A stretch of 38,650 nucleotides of DNA from a virus: the IMG/VR virus record IMGVR_UViG_3300048686_000279, positions 1-38,650 of that record. One strand, written 5' to 3'. Made by a program: the position numbers and the translations under genes. Positions 1 to 4,704 of the stretch are shown here, in pieces. Within the stretch, counting starts at the first letter, position 1, and every line of letters begins with the position of its first letter. The notes beneath the pieces are model-generated. The model ran no database searches. It had not been told where the DNA came from and was given only the letters and a program-made list of their open reading frames with translations.

Positions 1-290
1 CATAATCAATAGTTTATATGTTTTCACTTCCGAGTTTGGCTGTGTTTTACTTCCTGATTTGGCCGTTTATAGCTCATTTATATGTGGCCAAAACCCATTT
101 ATAGCTCATATGTGAGCGATAATGTCCGTTATAACGGACAAAAATGAGCCATAATGTGCATTTTAACGGACATTATATCCTTTTGCATATAAATGTGCAA
201 CATATTGCTCTTTTATATGCTTTCGGATATAGAATAACATTTTTACGTACGTAAAAGTGTGATTTACAGCACTTTTTCAAACATAAAAAT
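1..290. repeat. Gene-free left end with nested inverted repeats
   Basis: No credible gene is visible here. The stretch is AT-rich and full of repeats. An imperfect tandem repeat (ACTTCCGAGTTTGGC / ACTTCCTGATTTGGC) lies near 27-66. TTTATAGCTCAT occurs twice near 65-103. GTCCGTTATAACGGAC (124-139) is a perfect 16-bp palindrome, and its left arm ATAATGTCCGTTA (119-131) is repeated inverted at 164-176. TTTTACGTACGTAAAA (242-257) is another perfect 16-bp palindrome. AAAAGTG (254-260) and CACTTTT (271-277) form a further stem. Such clusters fit operator sites, a replication signal or a terminator region; the sequence does not decide which. Confidence 0.6.
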
Positions 291-319
291 GGAACAGCCC
301 ATATTTCAGGACTGTTCCA
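285..319 (-). terminator. Rho-independent terminator of the 48-aa gene
   Basis: On the minus strand, GGAACAG (312-318) pairs with CTGTTCC (292-298) across a 13-nt loop, followed by ATTTTTATG. It lies just downstream of the stop codon at 332-334. Confidence 0.75.
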
Positions 320-331
320 GGATTACAGCAC

Positions 332-478
332 TTAGTAACCCAACCCTTCGAGTTCATATGCACTAGCTTCCACGATCACTTGACCATGGGACACTGTGTA
401 CATAAATATTATTTGCATGTGATTGGCAAGCTTTTGAAACAGCTTGAACTCTGTGGGCGTGAATGTGATCTTTTTCAT
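332..478 (-). CDS. 48-aa protein of unknown function
   Basis: This short minus-strand reading frame starts at ATG 476-478 (MKKITFTPTEFKLF...) and ends at TAA 332-334 with ...YELEGLGY. A hairpin terminator follows directly, which supports a real gene. The N-terminal half (FTPTEFKLFQKLANHM) looks like an amphipathic helix; the rest alternates hydrophobic and polar residues as in beta strands. No family was recognised. The 41-aa lipoprotein gene ends 24 bases upstream with no terminator between, so the two are probably co-transcribed. Confidence 0.6.
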   Translation of the reverse strand: MKKITFTPTEFKLFQKLANHMQIIFMYTVSHGQVIVEASAYELEGLGY

Positions 479-502
479 TTTTGAAGGATTTTATTGTGTT
501 GA

Positions 503-628
503 TTAATAAGGACGATTTGCTTTACGAACAACCTGTTCCCAGGATGTTCTACCCTTGCAGCCATATCCTGTGGTCCTGCAAGACGACATAAATATAGCAA
601 TAACTGCTAATATAACCAATTTTCTCAT
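503..628 (-). CDS. Putative 41-aa lipoprotein
   Basis: The reading frame extends upstream to 703, but the ATG at 626-628 is the better start because the protein then begins with a typical lipoprotein signal peptide. Residues 1-4 are MRKL, a hydrophobic core VILAVIAIFM follows, and the lipobox-like FMSSC places the lipidated Cys at residue 17. The predicted mature peptide is about 25 residues (CRTTGYGCKGRTSW...), contains a second Cys and is basic. Very small phage lipoproteins can act in superinfection exclusion (T5 Llp-like) or, in other systems, in lysis; which of these applies here, if either, is inference. The gene lies downstream of the hairpin terminator of the 67-aa membrane-protein gene. 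Confidence 0.65.
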   Translation of the reverse strand: MRKLVILAVIAIFMSSCRTTGYGCKGRTSWEQVVRKANRPY

Positions 629-650
629 TTTACATGATTTAATGAATGAA

Positions 651-683
651 TAAAAAGAGGGGCCAGGATAGACATCCAGCCCC
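651..683 (-). terminator. Rho-independent terminator of the 67-aa gene
   Basis: On the minus strand a GGGGCTGG arm (676-683) pairs with CCTGGCCCC (659-667), with a wobble pair, followed by TCTTTTTATTC. It lies downstream of the stop codon at 711-713. Confidence 0.7.
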
Positions 684-710
684 GTACGATTGCTTGCTTC
701 CATAATATCT

Positions 711-914
711 TTAATAACACTCTTGATCTACGTCTGTGCTGACTATTGCAGCTGGAATCCAACCAAATATCAGCATCAACATCAACACCCCACCATGTGT
801 CATACACTGTTTATACGTAGGAATATCTGTAAGTAGATAGGCAGCCAATCCTAATGTCATCCATGTAATAATAAGAGCTCCCAAGAAGGTGAGCATAATC
901 GTTGTGTTCTTCAT
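711..914 (-). CDS. 67-aa membrane protein with two predicted TM helices
   Basis: The frame is open upstream to 974, but the internal ATG at 912-914 (MKNTTIMLTF...) is preferred: it puts the hydrophobic segment right after a short charged N-terminus. Helix 1 is roughly residues 6-28 (MLTFLGALIITWMTLGLAAYLL). Helix 2 is roughly residues 41-57 (GVLMLMLIFGWIPAAIV). A short polar loop (TDIPTYKQCMTHGG) separates them and the tail is acidic (STDVDQECY). Size and topology would fit a small holin or an inner-membrane accessory protein, but no lysis enzyme is seen nearby, so function stays open. A hairpin terminator follows. Confidence 0.6.
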   Translation of the reverse strand: MKNTTIMLTFLGALIITWMTLGLAAYLLTDIPTYKQCMTHGGVLMLMLIFGWIPAAIVSTDVDQECY

Positions 915-974
915 AAAAAACAATTTAAATGATTGATTAATAATAAGTTGTATGTCCATCCTACATATATACAT

Positions 975-1212
975 GCATCACAGATGAATGAAGACTCTAC
1001 GCGGTCACATACAATATTTCCCTCTGCACTCAGATGTAGCTGTTATCTTGCAACCTGATGTCAGCTAATTTAGAGGTATACATCTGTCAGCCCTTGGGAA
1101 GCTGAAATGGTGCATTAAATACACACACCAAAAGTTGATAGACCAGTGTACATCGTACACCACTATCCCCATAACATAGTTATGGTGGACTCTTGGCATG
1201 TGTAAATAGATC
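975..1212. other. Intergenic stretch with short hairpins, no convincing gene
   Basis: Small inverted repeats are present: GTGTAC-atc-GTACAC around 1146-1160, and CCAC...CATAAC-atag-TTATGG...TGG around 1160-1190. A 44-codon minus-strand frame (1065-1199) exists, but its composition does not look like a protein and no terminator follows it. The hairpins could belong to the leader of the downstream minus-strand gene at 711-914. Confidence 0.4.
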
Positions 1213-1235
1213 AAAGAGCCCTGTTACAGGCTCTA
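1213..1235 (-). terminator. Terminator, AGAGCC family, copy 1
   Basis: The minus strand reads AGAGCC-tgtaacag-GGCTCT, with arms at 1229-1234 and 1215-1220, followed by TTGATC. It overlaps the stop codon of the 55-aa gene and closely resembles the hairpins at 1450-1468 and 1821-1838. Confidence 0.65.
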
Positions 1236-1400
1236 TTTATTCCTAACAAACCTAAAATACATACCTTGACTATTACAATCCATATAGATGTCAATAATAT
1301 CTTTAAGGCTGTCAGAGGAATATGTATTCCTTCCACCACTAACTGAATCATAGACAGTAATTTGATATTTATACTGCCAACGGAATTTGTAACTGGTCAT
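1233..1400 (-). CDS. 55-aa protein of unknown function
   Basis: It starts at ATG 1398-1400 (MTSYKFRWQYKYQITVYDS...) and stops at TAG 1233-1235 (...GMYFRFVRNK). The first 25 residues alternate aromatic/basic and hydrophobic residues like a beta hairpin; the middle (SSDSLKDIIDIYMDC) looks helical. The start context ATTGTTATGAC is shared with the 51-aa gene upstream, and each gene ends in a closely related hairpin terminator, which supports both being real. No known family was recognised. Confidence 0.65.
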   Translation of the reverse strand: MTSYKFRWQYKYQITVYDSVSGGRNTYSSDSLKDIIDIYMDCNSQGMYFRFVRNK

Positions 1401-1439
1401 AACAATCATTTAGCTGTGTACAGCCATTTTGGTGAATAA

Positions 1440-1468
1440 AAAGAAGAAAAGAGCCCATTACAGGCTCT
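1440..1468 (-). terminator. Terminator, AGAGCC family, copy 2
   Basis: The minus strand reads AGAGCC-tgtaatg-GGCTCT followed by TTTCTTCTTTTT. Arms are at 1463-1468 and 1450-1455. The strong T-tract makes this a confident intrinsic terminator of the 51-aa gene. Confidence 0.8.
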
Positions 1469-1623
1469 TAAAATACCCTAAGACTATCCCAACAAAATAT
1501 AATATCCCTAATAGAAAATCTAATTTGTCCATTAGGAGATGTAAATGTTTTAATAAGTTGAGAGTGATCTTGTTCAACATACCCATTAGCTAATAGATAG
1601 TCAATCTTTTGTTTTGTAGTCAT
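1468..1623 (-). CDS. 51-aa protein of unknown function
   Basis: It starts at ATG 1621-1623 (MTTKQKIDYLLANGYVEQDH...) and stops at TAA 1468-1470 (...FCWDSLRVF). The N-terminal segment KQKIDYLLANGYVEQ looks like a short helix-turn element; the second half (TSPNGQIRFSIRDIIFCW) looks like a beta hairpin. This could be a compact DNA- or protein-binding fold, but no family was recognised. It shares the ATTGTTATGAC start context with the 55-aa gene and ends directly at a strong terminator. Confidence 0.65.
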   Translation of the reverse strand: MTTKQKIDYLLANGYVEQDHSQLIKTFTSPNGQIRFSIRDIIFCWDSLRVF

Positions 1624-1777
1624 AACAATACGTTTTATGTTAATTAATGCTATATTTATTCTCTAATGTTTTGATTCACCTAGTTACCAATTTACCCCTT
1701 GAAAGTGTCTATGTGTGACACTACCACTCTCTAACTCACACAAAATCAATGAGTTATGAGAACAGTTTGTCTATTAG

Positions 1778-1805
1778 CCCACCCTAGAATGCATTCTTCC
1801 CACCC
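1778..1805. repeat. Palindrome framed by CCCACCC repeats
   Basis: The perfect 12-bp palindrome AGAATGCATTCT (1786-1797) is flanked by direct repeats CCCACCC at 1778-1784 and 1799-1805. It lies between the terminator of the 132-aa gene and the 51-aa gene, in a position suited to an operator or upstream promoter element for the minus-strand genes. Confidence 0.5.
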
Positions 1806-1814
1806 TATATATAA

Positions 1815-1840
1815 GAGAAAGAGCCCCGTTAGGGGCTCCT
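1815..1840 (-). terminator. Terminator, AGAGCC family, copy 3
   Basis: The minus strand reads GAGCCCC-taac-GGGGCTC followed by TTTCTCTTATATA. Arms are at 1832-1838 and 1821-1827. It lies 9 bases past the stop of the 132-aa gene. On the plus strand the hairpin is followed by CTTTCTT, so it may work in both directions. Confidence 0.8.
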
Positions 1841-1846
1841 TTCTTA

Positions 1847-2245
1847 TTACAGAGCGATTAGCTCTGAGGGATCAAACGTGCTCACAGGCTCGTAAGTTGG
1901 AATCACGTCAGTGATTTCAACGCTTGGAAGCGTTGTGCCAGCATTAGGCATTACAACCACGTTCATCACTTCGCCTTTTGTTGTGAGTTGCTCAACGATG
2001 GTGAATCCCGCCAGTTGAGAGAGTTTAATCTCTTTGCTTCTCAATCTCTTGCTGAGTTCTGTGGAACAAGTGACAAGGTCACTTGTGCCGTCTTTCTTTG
2101 CAAGCACAAGCACAACACGCTTGTTAGCGTCCAGCCAATTGGCCATTGTTGCTGGTCTAAATGTGCCACCTTGACCGACGATTTCTGCAATTGTTCCGAG
2201 TTCTGTTCTGTCTGCTCTTTGATACTGTTTGAAATTCAGTGCCAT
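1847..2245 (-). CDS. 132-aa protein of unknown function
   Basis: This is the largest of the minus-strand leftmost genes and the first one next to the divergent intergenic region. It begins MALNFKQYQRADRTELGTIAEIV and ends with an acidic tail (...STFDPSELIAL). The centre has predicted beta strands (RVVLVLAKKDG, VMNVVVMPNAG) and a basic patch with helix (STELSKRLRSKEIKLSQLAGF). Codon use and a strong terminator just after the stop support a real gene. The A-rich context TTTTTAAAAATGGCA precedes the start. No family was recognised. Confidence 0.75.
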   Translation of the reverse strand: MALNFKQYQRADRTELGTIAEIVGQGGTFRPATMANWLDANKRVVLVLAKKDGTSDLVTCSTELSKRLRSKEIKLSQLAGFTIVEQLTTKGEVMNVVVMPNAGTTLPSVEITDVIPTYEPVSTFDPSELIAL

Positions 2246-2682
2246 TTTTAAAAGTTTTTGTTGTTAATAATAAGTGGGGGGCTACCCCAACATTGCAAAA
2301 TATGCGTAGGGTTGCTGTTGGAAGTACCCTCCCCTCCCATGCACATGATAGGTTTTTGGGTATAGGGGGGTTTTTGGTTCCACGTGGAACATGGGGGGAT
2401 TGTCAGCCTATAGGTTTACATATGGGGGTGTTTTGTAAAGCTATAGGCTTACGGAAAAAAAATTTGGAAGTGTATATGGGGAAGTTGTAACTTTGGGGCG
2501 GAGGGTGGGGTAGTGGAGATAGATGCTCCCTATAGATATATAGTCAATATGTGGTGTGAATGGTGAACGGAGACATCCTCATCCAAGGATAATAGAATGG
2601 GGGAGGTGTATCTGGTTGAAAAAAAGGATATAATATAGCAATAGGTTAAAAGATTGTATTTGAATATGTTAGAATAACCCCC
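2246..2682. promoter_or_regulatory. G-rich divergent intergenic region
   Basis: The leftward 132-aa gene and the rightward operon start on either side of this region. The plus strand is unusually rich in G runs (GTGGGGGGC, TAGGGGGGT, ATGGGGGGA, ATGGGGGTG, GGGGCGGAGGGTGGGG), unlike the rest of the window. CCTATAGGTTTAC (near 2409) and GCTATAGGCTTAC (near 2441) form an imperfect repeat. The parS-like palindrome lies inside. Two weak open frames on the plus strand lack normal composition and are not called. It is a plausible regulatory hub; an origin role is possible but unproven. Confidence 0.5.
2376..2391. promoter_or_regulatory. parS-like centromere site
   Basis: GTTCCACGTGGAAC (2377-2390) is a perfect 14-bp palindrome. 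Read on the minus strand with its flanks it is TGTTCCACGTGGAACC, which fits the bacterial parS consensus TGTTnCACGTGnAACA at 15 of 16 positions. parS is the loading site for chromosomal ParB, a CTP-dependent clamp. No ParA or ParB gene is visible in the window, so host ParB or a phage ParB encoded elsewhere would be the reader. It could instead be an operator for another protein that recognises CACGTG palindromes. Confidence 0.6.
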
Positions 2683-2690
2683 TATCTTTG
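2659..2690 (+). promoter_or_regulatory. Bacteroidota-type promoter of the packaging operon
   Basis: The -33 element TTTG (2659-2662) and -7 element TATCTTTG (2683-2690) are spaced by 20 bp, matching the known TTTG/TAnnTTTG consensus of primary sigma factors in Bacteroidota. The expected transcript start is about 2694-2697, only a few bases before ATG 2701, so the mRNA would be nearly leaderless. Confidence 0.75.
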
Positions 2691-2700
2691 TAACAACTAT

Positions 2701-3048
2701 ATGACGGTGATATTACAAAAACTGAAGAAAGAGGAAGCTGACAGCTATAAGGTGGCTGAAAGGTATTACACCATACTTTCTGCAGTGAATGATTTGAAGC
2801 TGACACAAAGGGAGATACAGCTCCTTGCCTTTACAGCTATTAGGGGTAACATCTCCTATGCTAACATACGCAAGGATTTCTGTGACACATATGGCACCAC
2901 CAATCCTTCTATAAACAACATCATCTCCAGGCTGAAGAAGATGGGGGTGCTGGTGAAGGATGGGACAAAGGTGAAGGTGAATCCCAGGATAGTATTAAAC
3001 TTTGAAAATGACATCACCCTTGAAATCAGACTTGTTCACGGACAATAA
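2701..3048 (+). CDS. Winged-helix DNA-binding protein
   Basis: This 115-aa first gene of the rightward operon has the helical pattern of a winged helix-turn-helix. A helix (residues about 15-32) is followed by LTQREIQLLAFTAIRG, an HTH with a probable recognition helix in NPSINNIISRLKKMG (about 68-82), and a beta wing (VLVKDGTKVKVNP, about 83-95). The pattern resembles MarR/replication-initiator-like wHTH proteins, but no specific family is assigned. As first gene downstream of the divergent region, it may regulate it or take part in DNA packaging. Its 3' end overlaps the HU-like gene by 41 bases. Confidence 0.75.
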   Translation: MTVILQKLKKEEADSYKVAERYYTILSAVNDLKLTQREIQLLAFTAIRGNISYANIRKDFCDTYGTTNPSINNIISRLKKMGVLVKDGTKVKVNPRIVLNFENDITLEIRLVHGQ

Positions 3049-3466
3049 GCCTGTGAGCCTGTCTGTTAAAGACTGGATCATTAGAAAACTGGCGCCTAAA
3101 ATGCTGCTTGGTGAGAAAACCATCGAGGCTGTCATCAATCACCAGTTTCAAGAAGCCAATCTGGCGCTAGCCAAGAATAAGAGCTTGGAAATCAGTGGGT
3201 TTGGGAAGTTCTTCTTCAATGAGGGAAAGGCTGTCAAGCAGATGGAGAAATACGAGAGTCAGAAAGCTCTGTTCGAGAGCAGGCTCCTGGACGAAACATT
3301 GACAGACCAGAAGAGGAAGTCGTACGAGCTGAAGCTTCAGATAGCAAAGGATTGCATAAGAGATTTAAAACCAAGAATGTATGCTTTCACAGATTTACGA
3401 GGGATGGAGGAACAACCTTCTGCCCCCAGAGAAACTGAAGACAGCGATATTAGAGACGAGCAATAA
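3008..3466 (+). CDS. HU/IHF-like DNA-binding protein
   Basis: The frame opens with TTG at 3002, but ATG 3008 (MTSPLKSDLFTDN...) is the likely start, giving 152 aa. The helical N-terminus (VKDWIIRKLAPKMLLGEKTIEAVINHQFQEANLALAKN) followed by SLEISGFGKFFFNEGK matches the HU/IHF core, in which an xxGFGxF motif starts the beta saddle. A long charged helix (about 75-120, MEKYESQKALFESR...) replaces the usual DNA-binding arms, so DNA bending may be changed. HU/IHF-like proteins are typical of crAss-like phages. The start overlaps the wHTH gene by 41 bases. Roles in genome condensation or terminase positioning are inference. Confidence 0.8.
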   Translation: MTSPLKSDLFTDNKPVSLSVKDWIIRKLAPKMLLGEKTIEAVINHQFQEANLALAKNKSLEISGFGKFFFNEGKAVKQMEKYESQKALFESRLLDETLTDQKRKSYELKLQIAKDCIRDLKPRMYAFTDLRGMEEQPSAPRETEDSDIRDEQ

Positions 3467-3671
3467 ACGATTAGCCATCTGTAAGAGGTGTGAGTTTCAC
3501 TCAGCTAACAGAAAAGACTACAAAACCATCCGTCTTGACGCTCATTGCACCCAGTGTGGATGCACCCTGTCTGCTAAAACCAAATGTCTTTCATGCTCCT
3601 GTCCATTAGAAAAGTGGCTGGGAGAGGTTACGCCAGAACAAGAAGAGCAAATTAAAAAAGATGGAAAATAA
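3381..3671 (+). CDS. Zinc-ribbon protein
   Basis: This 96-aa protein has three Cys pairs in its second half: CKRC (about 34-37), CTQCGC (about 56-61) and CLSCSC (about 69-74), with nearby His residues. This fits a treble-clef or double zinc ribbon binding DNA, RNA or protein. It starts inside the HU-like gene with an 86-base overlap in another frame; no later ATG exists in frame, so either the overlap is real or an unusual start is used. The C-terminal tail is charged (TPEQEEQIKKDGK). It overlaps the next gene by 11 bases, so translational coupling is likely. Confidence 0.7.
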   Translation: MLSQIYEGWRNNLLPPEKLKTAILETSNKRLAICKRCEFHSANRKDYKTIRLDAHCTQCGCTLSAKTKCLSCSCPLEKWLGEVTPEQEEQIKKDGK

Positions 3672-3918
3672 CGAAGTGGTATTCAAAAAGATTCCGTTGG
3701 AGGTGTTCATAAACATTCTCCAAGACGCTTGGAACAAGGGAGCCGACTATATTGATATTATAGGGGTGCCTGACCAGGTGCAGGATAACATTTCTGTAGC
3801 TATTCGTGAAGAATACATGAATGTCAATCCTGAGGATGAGTTTGAAGTGGATGTAGAGCTAGAGCATCCTGAGGATGAAAAAGATTTATCAGACGAAGAT
3901 TTAAACCAACTAATATGA
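3661..3918 (+). CDS. Small acidic protein, 85 aa, unknown
   Basis: The protein has a hydrophobic helix-rich first half (VVFKKIPLEVFINILQDAWNKGADYIDIIGV) and a strongly acidic second half (NPEDEFEVDVELEHPEDEKDLSDEDL). The acidic tail could mimic DNA or bind a basic partner. Its ATG overlaps the stop of the zinc-ribbon gene and its stop overlaps the next ATG (ATGA), so it is translationally coupled in the packaging operon. No family was recognised. Confidence 0.7.
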   Translation: MENNEVVFKKIPLEVFINILQDAWNKGADYIDIIGVPDQVQDNISVAIREEYMNVNPEDEFEVDVELEHPEDEKDLSDEDLNQLI

Positions 3919-4094
3919 ACCCTGTAGTAGAAGCATGGATTGTTATTGAGAAGCTGGGGGCACTTGTTGCCACACCAGGCATCTCAGAAGATGTTAAAAA
4001 CCTGGCCAACGACCAGATTGCTAAGCTTATAAAGGACGTGATTACGCCTGGACTAAACAAGCTCTCTGCAAGCTCGGCTGGAATTATAGCCTAA
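3915..4094 (+). CDS. 59-aa helical protein, unknown
   Basis: The start ATG (3915-3917) overlaps the preceding stop in an ATGA arrangement. The protein MNPVVEAWIVIEKLGALVAT...KLSASSAGIIA has two amphipathic helices (about 3-18 and 24-42) around a TPGISED turn and ends in a small-residue, hydrophobic tail. Tight coupling and normal codon use support a real gene. A small helical protein in an operon with the large terminase might be an adaptor of the packaging complex, but this rests on position alone. Confidence 0.65.
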   Translation: MNPVVEAWIVIEKLGALVATPGISEDVKNLANDQIAKLIKDVITPGLNKLSASSAGIIA

Positions 4095-4103
4095 ATTGTA
4101 GAT

Positions 4104-4385
4104 ATGGGAAAACCCAATGATTATTATAGAGTGCTTGCACTATTCCAGCAATTACATATTTCCTACCCTAATTACAATATGGGTAGGCATATAGCCACTG
4201 CGCTAGATGAATATGGGGATGTGTGGGGACTCAGTGACAGAGAGATATTGTTTGCTCTTGAGAAATACAAGGCAGAGCTAGATATGGATGTCCCTCACAC
4301 AGACGAGAGTGAGATTGATCAGATTATAAAGGAGGGGATGAATCTAGAGAATATTCTAAAAGAAGAAGATGGCGAAGATTATTAA
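4104..4385 (+). CDS. 93-aa protein, unknown
   Basis: The protein begins MGKPNDYYRVLALFQQLHISYPNYNMGRHIATALDEYG and is helix-rich, with an acidic C-terminal third (TDESEIDQIIKEGMNLENILKEEDGEDY). The segment YNMGRHIATALDEYGDVWGLSDREILFALEKY looks like packed helices, as in small adaptor or chaperone proteins. It overlaps the next gene by 17 bases. Its place just before the terminase makes a packaging role possible. No family was recognised. Confidence 0.7.
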   Translation: MGKPNDYYRVLALFQQLHISYPNYNMGRHIATALDEYGDVWGLSDREILFALEKYKAELDMDVPHTDESEIDQIIKEGMNLENILKEEDGEDY

Positions 4386-4704
4386 AAAAACTACATACAT
4401 AAACACAGAGCTTGAATGGGCAGAGCAACAGCTCACATCCTGGAAAGCTTATGTTGATGCAAACCCACTACATGAACTGAAGGACAGAATTGAGTGGAAA
4501 CCTACAGCCAAAGGAGGCATGCTTCCAATGGTGATAGCTTCCATAGAGGCACAGGGTAAGTTCATACAGGAGACAATGAAAAACTATTTAGCTCTTCTTG
4601 AGGTGGTGGAGAAACTACGTGAGAAAGAGGAAGCTAAGGTGGAAATCAGAGGCAGTGGAGAACTAAGCTCTATGGCTGAAGACTTCCTAAAGAGCAGACG
4701 ATGA
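4369..4704 (+). CDS. Helical protein before terminase, small-terminase candidate
   Basis: The protein is 111 aa with a long, mostly helical body. An N-terminal lysine-rich stretch (MAKIIKKTTYINTELEWAEQQLTSWKAYVD) precedes a central helix (MVIASIEAQGKFIQETMKNYLALLEVVEKLREKEEAK) that reads as a coiled coil and could drive oligomerisation. Its stop overlaps the ATG of the large terminase gene (ATGA). By position and helical, oligomer-prone character it is the best small-terminase candidate in the window. No HTH is clearly visible, and small terminases diverge beyond simple recognition, so this is a hypothesis. Confidence 0.5.
   Translation: MAKIIKKTTYINTELEWAEQQLTSWKAYVDANPLHELKDRIEWKPTAKGGMLPMVIASIEAQGKFIQETMKNYLALLEVVEKLREKEEAKVEIRGSGELSSMAEDFLKSRR

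Noticed and set aside
1065-1199. 44-codon minus-strand frame
   Set aside because: Odd composition (many His, Trp, Cys), no terminator after it and hairpins inside; kept as intergenic.
2239-2490. 83-codon plus-strand frame across the divergent region
   Set aside because: It overlaps the start of the 132-aa gene, covers the parS-like site and G runs, and its product looks random.
2494-2508. Canonical G-quadruplex
   Set aside because: Only three close runs of three or more Gs are present; the fourth is GG, so only a weak or irregular form is possible.
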